From Acholeplasmatales bacterium (lineage in GTDB: Bacteria; Bacillota_I; Bacilli_A; ML615J-28; CAG-313): 64,000 nt of DNA. Position 1 is the stretch's first letter, and each line of letters starts with the position of its first letter. The DNA lies in assembly GCA_003539625.1 (NCBI GenBank), contig DPOU01000024.1, positions 1-64,000 of the forward strand. The letters run 5' to 3'. Of the stretch, positions 26,488-35,395 are shown piece by piece. Below the pieces are notes generated by a model. The model did not search any database and was not told where the DNA came from. It saw only the letters and a list, made by a program, of their open reading frames with translations. The position numbers and the translations under genes were made by a program.

Positions 26488-27018
26488 ATGGAAGAAAGAA
26501 AATACAAAAGGATTATAGTTTTGGGTTCCACGGGATCAGGTAAAACAGTTTTATCTAATTCAATTTCAAAAAGAACAGGAATACCAGTAGTTCATCTAGA
26601 CAAAGAATATTGGCTTCCTAATTGGGGACGTCCTACTCAAGATGAATGGATAAACAAATTATCAACGTTAGTAAATAATGAAGAATGGATAATGGATGGC
26701 AATTATATTGAATCACTAGATGAAAGATTAAAACAAGCCGATTTAGTAATTGTTTTAGATATCGAAAAAAATAAATGTATTAGGGGAGTGTTTTTTAGAA
26801 CTTTAAAAGGCATATTTTTCAAAAGACAAGATCTTAATGAAGGATGCCATGATTCATTTAATACAGAATATCGTGAATTAATCACATGGGCAAAATTGTT
26901 TAAAACAAATTATTATCCAGCATTAATGCACAAATGTTTTCAATATCAAAATGTTGACATTCAAATTTTTAGATCAAGAAAGGGAGCACATGATTTTGTG
27001 CAAAAAATATTGAAATGA
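26488..27018 (+). CDS. P-loop nucleoside-kinase-like protein (FlaR/topology modulation type)
   Basis: A 176-residue P-loop protein. Walker A GSTGSGKT lies near the N-terminus (about residues 13-20), followed by VVHLDKEYWLPNWGRPT and EEWIMDGNY, as in the adenylate-kinase-like group annotated as topology modulation proteins. Later there is a DLVIVLDIEKNKCIRGVFFRT Walker-B-like strand and an RSRKGAHDF arginine region near the end. The substrate is unknown. The start at 26488 has GAGGAAA at good spacing; the ATG at 26473 has none. It overlaps the GH18 gene by four bases. Confidence 0.75.
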   Translation: MEERKYKRIIVLGSTGSGKTVLSNSISKRTGIPVVHLDKEYWLPNWGRPTQDEWINKLSTLVNNEEWIMDGNYIESLDERLKQADLVIVLDIEKNKCIRGVFFRTLKGIFFKRQDLNEGCHDSFNTEYRELITWAKLFKTNYYPALMHKCFQYQNVDIQIFRSRKGAHDFVQKILK

Positions 27019-28970
27019 AAAGAATAACAAAACTAATTTTTGCTATAGGTATTTTTAGCTTTTTATTTTTAATTAGTTGCCGTAAAAAAACGACTATGGT
27101 AGTTGTTAAATTTGACAATGAATCATATACCATTGAAGCTGGTACAACCATTAGTGAACCAGAAACACCAGTTCGAGAACGATTTGAATTTTTGGGTTGG
27201 TATAATGACGATACAAAATTTGATTTTTCAACCAAAATTACAACCAATTTGGAACTAGTATCAAAATGGCAAAGAACCAAATGCTTAATTAAATTTAATA
27301 CCAATTGTGATGAAGAACTACCAGATATTGAGATTGACTATGGTGCCACATTACCAACTATAAAGAGTTTGGAAAAAGAGGGGTTTGAATTTATCGGCTG
27401 GTATAATGGTGATGAAAAATTAACAGATGCTAATCTAATATATGATGATTTAGAATTAGAAGCAAAATGGCAGTCAAAAACATTTAGGGTAGAATATAGA
27501 GATGAAAATGGCAATATAGTTGAAGTAAAACAAGTAGAATATGATAATTGTTTAGATGAGCCAACAGAACCAATAAAAGAAGGTTATGACTTTCTTGGTT
27601 GGTATATTGGTAATACTAAATTTGATTTTTCTATGCCAATTACATCAAATAAAAAATTATATATGAGATGGGAAATGAACCGTAAAACATTAAATGAAAC
27701 TTTGGCTAGTTTAATACCTGAAGTAATTGATTCGGATATTAAATTGCCAATGCAATTAAACAATTCTTCGGCAGTTCTTACATGGAGCTCCTCTAATGAA
27801 GAAGTATTTTCTAATTATGGTAAAGTAACTAGATTAACTCAAGATGTTGAAATAGAAATAAGCGTAAGAGTTGAAACTGAATCATATGTTTACAATTTAA
27901 GTTTTAAAACAAAAATTGCAAAAATTGATTTAAAACCTCTTAATTATGGTAGCATTGTTAGTGGATATCTATATGACAGTGGTAGTTTTAAAGGATTAAC
28001 TGATTCAGCTACTCAACAATTAGATATTATAAATTATTCATTTGCGCAAATATCATCAGGAAAATTATATATTTCAGGAAGTATGGATACCGAAAAAATC
28101 CTTTCTTATCGTGAAAAAGGTGTAAGAATAGTACTTGCAATTGGTGGCTGGGCAAGTGGTGGATTTAGTACCGCAATGCGTACTGAAAGTAGTAGGAAAG
28201 TATTAATAGATTCAATAATGGAGGCACTAAAAAAATATCAATTTGATGGAATTGATATTGACTGGGAATATCCAACAAGCGGTGCTGCAGGAATAGACTA
28301 TCATCCTAGTGATAAAACTAATTTAACTCTTTTTTGTAAATCATTAAAAGAAGCAATGTTAGCATATCGTAAAGATTTAATATTATCAATAGCAGTAACT
28401 ACTAGCGATTCATTTTATGATTACAAAGCATTAGATGAATACATTGATATATTTAATTTAATGACCTATGATTACGCAATGGGTAATAATGCTTATCATG
28501 ATTCTGCTCTATATAGTAGTGCATATGCTAGTTCCAGCATGGACAGAGCTGTTAAATTTATGAGTTCTAGAGTAGATAGTAAAAAAATAATACCAGGTGC
28601 TGCATTTTATTGTCGAAGAGGCTTTTTTGCTAGTACAGATAATCAAAACCTTGGCGCAAGCTTATCAACATCAATGGCAAGTAACCCATTAACCTTTGCA
28701 AAATTAAAAGAGTTGATGTTAAAAGATACTACATATGTTGAGATGTATGATGAAGTATCTTGTGCTGCGTATATCATAAGAGCTGGTATGTTCTATAGTT
28801 ACGACAACGAAAGAAGCATCAAAGATAAGTGTGAGTATGTCAAGAATAACAATCTTGGTGGATTAATGTGTTGGGATTTAACGCAAGATTATGTTGATAA
28901 TGAAGGTACATATGTTTTATTGAATAGTATGTACGTTAATTTGAAAAAAGATGAAAACAGTGCTGAATAG
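27015..28970 (+). CDS. Lipoprotein with InlB-type repeats and a GH18 chitinase-like domain
   Basis: A 651-residue lipoprotein (lipobox FLISC, Cys22). Residues about 27-225 are three Listeria-Bacteroides (InlB B/Flg_new) repeats, each ending in a GWY...K(F)DF pattern. A small Ig-like module follows (about 230-300, LTWSSSNEEVFSNYGKV), then a GH18 barrel. The catalytic signature DGIDIDWE is at 411-418, with Glu418 the expected acid, and VLAIGGWASGGF and FNLMTYDY are also present. GH18 enzymes cleave beta-1,4-GlcNAc bonds by substrate-assisted catalysis, so chitin, glycoprotein N-glycans or peptidoglycan-related chains are possible substrates. The enzyme should be anchored outside the cell. It overlaps the kinase gene start-to-stop (ATGA). 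Confidence 0.87.
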   Translation: MKRITKLIFAIGIFSFLFLISCRKKTTMVVVKFDNESYTIEAGTTISEPETPVRERFEFLGWYNDDTKFDFSTKITTNLELVSKWQRTKCLIKFNTNCDEELPDIEIDYGATLPTIKSLEKEGFEFIGWYNGDEKLTDANLIYDDLELEAKWQSKTFRVEYRDENGNIVEVKQVEYDNCLDEPTEPIKEGYDFLGWYIGNTKFDFSMPITSNKKLYMRWEMNRKTLNETLASLIPEVIDSDIKLPMQLNNSSAVLTWSSSNEEVFSNYGKVTRLTQDVEIEISVRVETESYVYNLSFKTKIAKIDLKPLNYGSIVSGYLYDSGSFKGLTDSATQQLDIINYSFAQISSGKLYISGSMDTEKILSYREKGVRIVLAIGGWASGGFSTAMRTESSRKVLIDSIMEALKKYQFDGIDIDWEYPTSGAAGIDYHPSDKTNLTLFCKSLKEAMLAYRKDLILSIAVTTSDSFYDYKALDEYIDIFNLMTYDYAMGNNAYHDSALYSSAYASSSMDRAVKFMSSRVDSKKIIPGAAFYCRRGFFASTDNQNLGASLSTSMASNPLTFAKLKELMLKDTTYVEMYDEVSCAAYIIRAGMFYSYDNERSIKDKCEYVKNNNLGGLMCWDLTQDYVDNEGTYVLLNSMYVNLKKDENSAE

Positions 28971-28992
28971 ATTTATTTAGCACTATTTTTTT
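28959..28992 (+). terminator. Terminator overlapping the GH18 stop codon
   Basis: AGTGCTGAATA and TATTTAGCACT pair (one wobble) and are followed by T7. The stop codon lies in the loop side of the left arm. Confidence 0.85.
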
Positions 28993-29073
28993 ATTAATTC
29001 CAGTTGTCAATCTGAAGTATAAATGAAAAAATGTTATATTTAAGTCAAAAAATTAATAAAATATTAAATAATA

Positions 29074-29082
29074 TGTTATAAT
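29074..29082 (+). promoter_or_regulatory. Extended -10 promoter of the HTH-membrane gene
   Basis: TGT directly precedes TATAAT, giving an extended -10. The -35 region (TAATAA) is poor. Confidence 0.5.
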
Positions 29083-29124
29083 GTAAATAAATAAAATTAC
29101 ACAACTGTGTAGAAAGGAATTGAC

Positions 29125-30651
29125 ATGGATATAGGAAAAAGAATCCAAGAACTAAGAATTAAAAATGGAATGAGTGTTGAAGAATTAGCAAGTGCTATTA
29201 ATGATACACCTGAAAAAATAAACCAATACGAAAATGATGAACTAGAACCATCATTAGATAAGAAATTAGCTATTGCCAATACTTTTGGGGTAGGACTAGA
29301 TTATTTTACAATTATCAATCATTATAACTTTGATTCAACAAACCAAAAAAATTATGAAGAAAATGAGGAAACAACATCAGTTGAACCAATTGAAGGAACG
29401 GTAGAAGATTCAACTGAACATATAGATCAACCAATTGGTAGTGCATCAGTGAAATATGACGAAGAAACTTATGATACTTTATTTGGCAAAAACTCAACAA
29501 GTGCTTTAGCATTTAATATCATTTTTTCAATTTGCTATATTATTGCGGGCTGTATGTTTTTAGGATATGATAAGGCATATTTTGTTAGTATTATTCTCTT
29601 TATTTTAGGAATAGGACAAATTACAAGAACAATTTATGGCAATATTAAACAAAAGCAAGTAAAAGCTAATTGGCTTCAAACATATGGTAATCAAAAGCGT
29701 GAGTTTACATTTTATGATGATTATATGATTGTTAGAAAAGATGATGCGAGTGAAGAAGAAAAGAAATTTTACTATAATGAGTTTCAACCATTCATTGATA
29801 CTACAAAATATTTAATAACTGCTCATAAAACTCAACAAGGTTTAATAATCATTATTGATAAAACGACAATTGATAAGGAAGAACTACCTAATATTACAAA
29901 TGCATTGCATTTAAGTAATGTTGAAATTATTGGTCAAAACAAACCTGAAGAAACTGGCAATAAAAAATTAAATACCATAGCGTGGGTATTGGTGTTCGCT
30001 TCGTTTTTTGCGACAGGAATAGTCGGTATTTTATTTCAACTTATAACTAGAAATAATTATTTGTGGATTAACGTATTAAAGAATGTAATTGCCTTATTAA
30101 TTCCAATTAGTAGCATTGTGGTTGGTATAATTTTTAGAATAAAATATAATTTTAAAAGTATCAAAAATATTGTAGTTGGAATACTAATGTCACTTATGTG
30201 TTTCGCATATATTACTCAAGCAATAACAATTAACCATATTGAAAAAGCTGCCAACAATGATGAAATAATGGAAATAATCAATACAAATATGGATGTTACG
30301 CTTCCTAGTGATTATTACACTGAATATTTAGATGAACAATTAGATTATAAGATTGTTTATAATGAAACTGAATATAGTTGTAAATCATGGCGTATAATTT
30401 CATTTGCTAATGCTAAAGAAGCAAGAAAAATTACTGAAAGTTTTTTCTCTAAAATCGATTCCCAAAATCCAGTTGAAAGAAAATTTAACCCAGATATTAC
30501 TGTAGTTACAACATTCAGTGGAAAAAGTTATACACTTAAAGATGATACTTACTTTACTGGCTATATTGAAAAAGAAGATACTTTAATAGAAGTAGAATTT
30601 GATATAACAAGACAAGTTATGTTTGTAATTGTGTATGAAAAGACAAAGTAA
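29125..30651 (+). CDS. XRE-type HTH protein with membrane segments and an external domain
   Basis: A 508-residue protein. Residues 1-65 are a Cro/C1-type helix-turn-helix (DIGKRIQELRIKNGMSVEEL...KINQYENDELEPSL). An acidic linker runs to about 120. Two membrane segments (about 125-165) are followed by a soluble stretch of about 100 residues with a PH/YcxB-like appearance (EFTFYDDYMIVRKDD). Three more membrane segments (about 275-360) and a C-terminal domain of about 140 residues follow. A DNA-binding domain tethered to the membrane suggests a sensor that changes transcription on an envelope signal, which is inference. It is a single-gene unit; the target promoter is unknown. Confidence 0.72.
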   Translation: MDIGKRIQELRIKNGMSVEELASAINDTPEKINQYENDELEPSLDKKLAIANTFGVGLDYFTIINHYNFDSTNQKNYEENEETTSVEPIEGTVEDSTEHIDQPIGSASVKYDEETYDTLFGKNSTSALAFNIIFSICYIIAGCMFLGYDKAYFVSIILFILGIGQITRTIYGNIKQKQVKANWLQTYGNQKREFTFYDDYMIVRKDDASEEEKKFYYNEFQPFIDTTKYLITAHKTQQGLIIIIDKTTIDKEELPNITNALHLSNVEIIGQNKPEETGNKKLNTIAWVLVFASFFATGIVGILFQLITRNNYLWINVLKNVIALLIPISSIVVGIIFRIKYNFKSIKNIVVGILMSLMCFAYITQAITINHIEKAANNDEIMEIINTNMDVTLPSDYYTEYLDEQLDYKIVYNETEYSCKSWRIISFANAKEARKITESFFSKIDSQNPVERKFNPDITVVTTFSGKSYTLKDDTYFTGYIEKEDTLIEVEFDITRQVMFVIVYEKTK

Positions 30652-30677
30652 AAAAAGCCTCAAAAAGGCTTTTTTAT
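30649..30677. terminator. Bidirectional terminator between the HTH-membrane gene and ispH
   Basis: AAAAAAGCCT and AGGCTTTTTT form a short A/T-flanked stem around a five-base loop. It fits both convergent genes. Confidence 0.8.
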
Positions 30678-31592
30678 TTACTTTATATAATCATCTAGTT
30701 TTAATTTTGATTCGTATTTTATCTTGGGAATATTATCTAAATTATTTAAAACATTATATATTTCTTCAACAATTGCTTTTGGGGTTGATGTCCCACTAAA
30801 AAGATGTATTTCTTGATAAATCTTTAAATCATCAAGATTTAATTCATTAACACTTGAAACAAATATTGTATCAACATTATTAATTCTCTTTGCCATTTCA
30901 TATAATTTAGTAGAGTTGTTACTAATTGAATCACCTACCACAATAATTAAGGTAGGGACATTATTATTTTTAAACAGCTTTAATTCTTGTTGCCTATTTT
31001 CGGTAATTTTGCATAGCATGTCTAACTTTTCAATGTTAGGATATTTATTTATTAAAATTTGGTATGCTTCATTTATATCATAAGAAGACATTGTAGTTTG
31101 ATGGCATAATGCAATTTTACCAGCTATATCTGGTAAATTATTTTCATCATATAGGGTAACGTTAGGGTAAAAACTCATGGCCACTTCTGATTCTGGATGA
31201 CTTTTTTTACCTATAAAAATAATGTGATAATTATCTTTAATCTTATCTTCCATTGCTTTAAACATTTTTTCAACGTATGGACAAGTTGCATCAACAATAT
31301 TTAAGCCCTTATTAATTGCCTTTTCTTTGATTGCTTCACTAACTCCGTGAGCTGTAAAAACGACAGTCCCAGATTCAATCTTATTTAGTAAATTGTCTCT
31401 AGTATCACCATCAAGTACAATCACGTTGTTGTTTTTTAAATAAAGGTTTATATAGTGGTTATGGATTAGGCTTCCTAATAAATAAATGGGTCTTGGTAAA
31501 TCTTTGTTAGTTATCGTATCACGTACTATTTTAATTGCTCTACTTACACCATAACAAAAACCAATATTTTTAGAAATATATATTTTTCGCAT
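30678..31592 (-). CDS. ispH: 4-hydroxy-3-methylbut-2-enyl diphosphate reductase IspH
   Basis: A 304-residue LytB/IspH protein. The three cysteines for the iron-sulfur cluster are present: Cys13 in GFCYGV, Cys104 in DATCPYV and Cys194 in LCKITENRQ. FTAHGVSE and the C-terminal SGTSTPKAIVEEI are also typical. It performs the last step of the DXP isoprenoid pathway, making IPP and DMAPP. This shows that the organism uses the non-mevalonate route. It is a single-gene unit with its own promoter and is divergent from efp. Confidence 0.95.
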   Translation of the reverse strand: MRKIYISKNIGFCYGVSRAIKIVRDTITNKDLPRPIYLLGSLIHNHYINLYLKNNNVIVLDGDTRDNLLNKIESGTVVFTAHGVSEAIKEKAINKGLNIVDATCPYVEKMFKAMEDKIKDNYHIIFIGKKSHPESEVAMSFYPNVTLYDENNLPDIAGKIALCHQTTMSSYDINEAYQILINKYPNIEKLDMLCKITENRQQELKLFKNNNVPTLIIVVGDSISNNSTKLYEMAKRINNVDTIFVSSVNELNLDDLKIYQEIHLFSGTSTPKAIVEEIYNVLNNLDNIPKIKYESKLKLDDYIK

Positions 31593-31608
31593 TTATATCA
31601 CCAACTCT

Positions 31609-31637
31609 ATTATAGCTAAATTGAAAAAAATATGCAA
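31609..31637 (-). promoter_or_regulatory. Sigma-A promoter of ispH
   Basis: On the minus strand TTGCAT-17-TATAAT, followed at close range by GGTGAT and the ispH ATG. Confidence 0.75.
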
Positions 31638-31653
31638 ATTCTTTGTTAATCAA

Positions 31654-31682
31654 TTGAAAAAAAATATGAAACTTGATATAAT
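31654..31682 (+). promoter_or_regulatory. Sigma-A promoter of efp
   Basis: TTGAAA-17-TATAAT, back to back with the ispH promoter. Confidence 0.85.
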
Positions 31683-31721
31683 ATACAAGTAAATTTAATA
31701 AAAAATACTTAGGAGGAAAAT

Positions 31722-32279
31722 ATGTCAATTACTACTGCTGATTTTAAGACAGGCATGACAATTCTTTATAACAACCAAATTTTTACAATTGTTGATTTCC
31801 AACATGTAAAACCAGGTAAAGGCCAAGCGTTTGTTCGTACTAAATTACGTAACTTAAGAACAGGTACTACAACAGAATATTCATTCAATGCGGGAGAAAA
31901 ACTTGAACAAGCAATGATTGAAAAGAAAAAGATGCAATATTTATATGGTGGTTCTGAATACTGCTTTATGGATATGGAAACATATGAACAAGTTGAAATA
32001 CCTGCAGAAAGACTTCAATGGGAATCTAAATTCTTATTAGAATCTATGATTGTTGAAATTGTTTTCTATGGAGATGAAATTCTTGGTATTAACTTACCTG
32101 AAAAAGTATCATTAGAAGTTACTGAAGCATCACCTGCTGTTGCTGGAAACACTGCTACAAATGCATTAAAAGAAGTAACTACTGAAACTGGTTTAGTTGT
32201 AAAAGTACCAATGTTTATCGAACAAGGCGATCATATTATTGTTTCAACTTGGGATGGTAAATACAATTCTAGAGGATGA
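31722..32279 (+). CDS. efp: Translation elongation factor P
   Basis: A 185-residue EF-P of standard length and three-domain beta-barrel layout. The tip loop reads HVKPGKGQAF with Lys33 at the position that is modified in many bacteria. The C-terminal block ends TGLVVKVPMFIEQGDHIIVSTWDGKYNSR. It relieves ribosome stalling at polyproline stretches. AGGAGG precedes the ATG. No lysine-modifying enzyme gene is next to it. Confidence 0.97.
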   Translation: MSITTADFKTGMTILYNNQIFTIVDFQHVKPGKGQAFVRTKLRNLRTGTTTEYSFNAGEKLEQAMIEKKKMQYLYGGSEYCFMDMETYEQVEIPAERLQWESKFLLESMIVEIVFYGDEILGINLPEKVSLEVTEASPAVAGNTATNALKEVTTETGLVVKVPMFIEQGDHIIVSTWDGKYNSRG

Positions 32280-32291
32280 TTGGATATAATT

Positions 32292-32318
32292 ACTTGGATT
32301 TTTAATCCAAGTTTTTAT
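32292..32318 (+). terminator. Terminator after efp
   Basis: ACTTGGATT and AATCCAAGT pair around TTT and are followed by a T-rich run. Confidence 0.85.
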
Positions 32319-32409
32319 TTTTTAGATATATCAAACTAACTTTTAGTTAAAAAATTGCTAAATAAATCTAAATATGATATACTTATAATGCAAGAAGGAG
32401 AGTTGAAAA

Positions 32410-34713
32410 ATGAAGAAAACACTTAAATTATTTATGTCAGTATTAATGACATTTATGCTTATTTTTGTTTATTCCTTTGGTAATCTAGTTTATGCAAATG
32501 GAACTAAAATTGAAGAAAGTGAATATGCTAGTTACCAAGAAAAAGAAACATTAAAAGAAATGGATTTAGGGTATGGTATTAAATATACTAATGTTAAAGC
32601 TATTTCTACTGCAAAACGTTGTAATAATCAATCAGATGTAATTGATAGCTTACAAAATGTTAATTTTGTTAGTGTTCCTAGTAGAAAGGATGTAAGAATA
32701 GTTAATTTTACATATCCAAATCCGCAAGGTTGGACAAAACAAACATTAACAAAAGTAGTTGAAAGATTTGAAAATGATAATCCAGGTTGGACTGTAATTG
32801 CGGGAGTAAATGGTGATTTCTATGATATTAAAGGCTTAGATAAAGCTTTACCATATCATACAACAGGATCTGCCCTTTCTAATGGCGATTTGTTAAGAGT
32901 TGTTGAGTCTAAAAGTATAGGTTATAAAAATGATGGTAGCAATAATTCATTTGTCGCAACTGAAAAATTAACATTCTCTAAAAATCATTTCTTAACAATA
33001 TATGATGAAAATGAAAATATAATATATGAAACAGAAGTAGAATTTTTAAATACTGAACCAGGTGACAATCAAACCGCAGTATATTACACATATAAAGAAA
33101 ATGTTGGGGGTGGCACACCAAACCTAATTACAACAACTGTACCAAGTCAAAACAGCTATATTGTAATTAGTGCAAATAGATGTCTTCCAACTAAAAATGT
33201 TGTTTTTGCTAAAGGCACTATTGATAAGATAAATGAAACTAGAGAATTATCTTTTGGTCAATTTGCAATCGTAACTAAAAATGAAGAAGTCAAAGAAAAA
33301 TTAGCTAGTGGTACATTAGTTAGAATTCAAAAAAAGGTAACAGGTGATCTTGAAGATTGTGACCAAATTCAAGCAGTAGGTTCTACCCTTGTTGAAAACG
33401 GAATAGTGTCTACTAATAATTCTGATGGTATGAGAGAAGACCGTCATCCACGTACTTGTATTGGTATTCAAGAAAATGGTAATTTATTCTTCTGTGTTAT
33501 TGATGGACGTCAAGCTTCAAGTGGCATGTATGGAATGACTCAAGATGAACAAGGTGTGTTAATGAAATACTATGGATGCACAATGGCATATAACATTGAT
33601 GGTGGTGGTTCTTCAACTTTTGGCATTAGAAACGAAAAAGGCGAATTTGTTGTTGTAAATTCACCTTCAGATAATAATGAAAGACAAAACGCTAATTTCT
33701 TATTAATTACTGTACCATCACTTAAAATGAAATACTCTGATTACACAGATACTTCATTAGTAGCATCATATGGTAAAATTTCAAAAGATGTTGAAATTAA
33801 AAATGTAAAAGTATTAATTGATAATCGTGAAATTAATATGACTAGCAACGAATTATTAATTGATGATCTTAAACCTGCAACAACATATCAAATAAAATAT
33901 AATTATGATGTTACATATAAAGGTATAAATACTAATAAAACAAGCTATGTAACAGAATTTACAACCGGAAAAGCAGCACCTTATTTAGCAAACGGTTATT
34001 TTGATATATTAGATGATACATTTATTCTAGAGTATGATGTTGTTGATACCGAAGGATTAATTACATTTGCTTCAGTTAACTATGGTAACAAAACTGATTT
34101 TGTAACTGACATAAGTTCAGACTATATTGAATGTGATCTTTCTTCTTTATCAAATTTATCTACTTATATAAGTATTGATTATGATGTAAAATCTTCTCCA
34201 AATAGAACTAGTCATAAGAACTTTTTAATAACTTGGTTGCCATGTGATGTAAACTATAATGAATATTTAGAAAAAGATGTAGTTGCAATTGAAGATATAG
34301 TAAAAAAAGCAAACGAAAAAATTGTAGAAAATGCGTATGATTTAACTAAATCAGTAGAAATTATTAAAGAAGCACGAGTAGAAATAAGTAAAATAAAGAC
34401 TGCAAGTGAACATACTAGTGCAGCCATAGAAATGGCAAAAAAAGACGCTAAAGAAAAAGTATATAAAAGTATTGAAAGTAAAAAATATAGTAAGAAAAAT
34501 CAAGAAAAAGTAGATCAAATCCTTAAAGATTTTGAATCAAAATTAAATGAAGCAACTGATCTAGATACAGTTCAAAGTATAGCATCACAAGCATTAGCAA
34601 ATTTAAATAAGATAAAAACAAGTAATTGTAAATCAAGTTCCGCAACAATAGTATCTATAATTGCATTAACGTTGTTTATTCCACTTGTTGTAATAAGTAA
34701 AAAAAGACATTAA
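32410..34713 (+). CDS. Secreted, membrane-anchored phosphodiester glycosidase (NAGPA domain)
   Basis: A 767-residue protein with a signal peptide (about 1-30, ending near VYANG) and a phosphodiester glycosidase/NAGPA domain (about 85-435). That domain includes VIAGVNGDFYD, RHPRTCIGI and the glycine-rich DGGGSST at 397-403. A fibronectin-like module with TTYQIKYNYDVTY (about 450-525) follows, then a helical, Lys/Glu-rich stalk (about 610-735) and a C-terminal membrane helix ending KKRH. Relatives remove sugars linked through phosphodiesters, as in lysosomal mannose-6-phosphate uncovering, and some act on polysaccharides or wall polymers. The tail has a Cys/Ser stretch before the helix but no LPXTG motif. 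The exact substrate is unknown. AAGGAGAG precedes the start. Confidence 0.82.
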   Translation: MKKTLKLFMSVLMTFMLIFVYSFGNLVYANGTKIEESEYASYQEKETLKEMDLGYGIKYTNVKAISTAKRCNNQSDVIDSLQNVNFVSVPSRKDVRIVNFTYPNPQGWTKQTLTKVVERFENDNPGWTVIAGVNGDFYDIKGLDKALPYHTTGSALSNGDLLRVVESKSIGYKNDGSNNSFVATEKLTFSKNHFLTIYDENENIIYETEVEFLNTEPGDNQTAVYYTYKENVGGGTPNLITTTVPSQNSYIVISANRCLPTKNVVFAKGTIDKINETRELSFGQFAIVTKNEEVKEKLASGTLVRIQKKVTGDLEDCDQIQAVGSTLVENGIVSTNNSDGMREDRHPRTCIGIQENGNLFFCVIDGRQASSGMYGMTQDEQGVLMKYYGCTMAYNIDGGGSSTFGIRNEKGEFVVVNSPSDNNERQNANFLLITVPSLKMKYSDYTDTSLVASYGKISKDVEIKNVKVLIDNREINMTSNELLIDDLKPATTYQIKYNYDVTYKGINTNKTSYVTEFTTGKAAPYLANGYFDILDDTFILEYDVVDTEGLITFASVNYGNKTDFVTDISSDYIECDLSSLSNLSTYISIDYDVKSSPNRTSHKNFLITWLPCDVNYNEYLEKDVVAIEDIVKKANEKIVENAYDLTKSVEIIKEARVEISKIKTASEHTSAAIEMAKKDAKEKVYKSIESKKYSKKNQEKVDQILKDFESKLNEATDLDTVQSIASQALANLNKIKTSNCKSSSATIVSIIALTLFIPLVVISKKRH

Positions 34714-34720
34714 TATTTTA

Positions 34721-34752
34721 AACAAGAGTTAACATTTTAACTCTTGTTTTTT
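34721..34752 (+). terminator. Terminator after the phosphodiester glycosidase
   Basis: AACAAGAGTTAA pairs perfectly with TTAACTCTTGTT and is followed by T-rich sequence. Confidence 0.87.
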
Positions 34753-34820
34753 TACACAAAAATTGTAAGATATAAAAAAATATTAAATGGAAATAATAAA
34801 TGTGAAAGTGAGGCGAAATT

Positions 34821-35003
34821 ATGAAAAAAACAATAACTTGCAGACCTTGTAAAGAACAAAACAATTGGGAAATAAAAGATCAAAACGGGAATGTTTTAAA
34901 TGAACATTATGAAACTAAGGAAGCATGTGTATGTGCTGGTAAAAAATTAGCAACTGAATGTGGTTGTGGATTAACAGTTTGTGATCATACTGAAACAAAA
35001 TAA
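34821..35003 (+). CDS. Small DUF2188-like protein, Cys-rich
   Basis: A 60-residue protein. The pattern NNWEIKDQNGNVLNEHYETKEACVCAGKKLA followed by a short beta strand is the DUF2188 layout (a WxVK strand, a turn, then an alpha helix starting with TKxEA). Unlike most members, it has seven Cys (CRPC, CVC, CGCGLTVC), so it may bind metal or form disulfides; that is inference. GTGAGGCG precedes the ATG. It is closed by a terminator directly overlapping the stop. No functional neighbour is evident. Confidence 0.6.
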   Translation: MKKTITCRPCKEQNNWEIKDQNGNVLNEHYETKEACVCAGKKLATECGCGLTVCDHTETK

Positions 35004-35022
35004 GGGCATTGCCCTTATTTTT
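34998..35022 (+). terminator. Terminator after the DUF2188-like gene
   Basis: AAATAAGGGC and GCCCTTATTT pair around two or three bases, followed by T-rich sequence. Confidence 0.85.
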
Positions 35023-35055
35023 AATATAGAAAGTAAAATAAATAAGTCATTTTTC

Positions 35056-35084
35056 TTGCAACAGTATTTAAAATATGCTATAAT
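35056..35084 (+). promoter_or_regulatory. Sigma-A promoter of the first tRNA group
   Basis: TTGCAA-17-TATAAT, ending 20 bases before tRNA-Leu. Confidence 0.82.
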
Positions 35085-35104
35085 ATTAAAGCATTGTTGA
35101 AAAG

Positions 35105-35187
35105 GCGGGCGTGGCGGAACTGGCAGACGCGCTAGACTTAGGATCTAGTTCTTTTGAGTGCAGGTTCGATTCCTGTCGCCCGCACCA
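35105..35187 (+). tRNA. tRNA-Leu (anticodon UAG)
   Basis: The acceptor stem GCGGGCG pairs with CGCCCGC, and CCA is encoded. The anticodon loop CTTAGGA lies between CTAGA and TCTAG, giving UAG. The long variable arm (TTCTTTTGAGTG region) is expected for Leu. First of five tRNAs. Confidence 0.95.
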
Positions 35188-35189
35188 AT

Positions 35190-35265
35190 GGTTCCATGGT
35201 GTAGTGGTTAACATGCCAGTCTGTCACACTGGAGATCGCGAGTTCAAGTCTCGTTGGAACCGCCA
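35190..35265 (+). tRNA. tRNA-Asp (anticodon GUC)
   Basis: The acceptor stem GGTTCCA pairs with TGGAACC, the discriminator is G and CCA is encoded. The anticodon loop CTGTCAC sits between CCAGT and ACTGG. It starts two bases after tRNA-Leu. Confidence 0.95.
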
Positions 35266-35273
35266 TTGTTTAT

Positions 35274-35350
35274 GCGCCAGTAGTTCAATTGGATAGAATA
35301 CTTGACTACGGATCAAGGGGTTGTGGGTTCGAATCCTGTCTGGCGCGCCA
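35274..35350 (+). tRNA. tRNA-Arg (anticodon ACG)
   Basis: The acceptor stem GCGCCAG pairs with CTGGCGC, and CCA is encoded. The anticodon loop CTACGGA lies between CTTGA and TCAAG. The ACG anticodon would be edited to ICG. Confidence 0.95.
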
Positions 35351-35355
35351 TTTAT

Positions 35356-35384
35356 TTGACTATTTGAACAAATTATAGTATAAT
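35356..35384 (+). promoter_or_regulatory. Sigma-A promoter of tRNA-Pro/Gly
   Basis: TTGACT-17-TATAAT lies between tRNA-Arg and tRNA-Pro, so the second pair of tRNAs has its own promoter. Confidence 0.85.
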
Positions 35385-35395
35385 AGATAAGACTT

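Noticed and set aside
35111..35296. A 61-codon open frame over the tRNA cluster
   Set aside because: It reads straight through tRNA-Leu, tRNA-Asp and part of tRNA-Arg and has no ribosome binding site; the tRNA folds are perfect.
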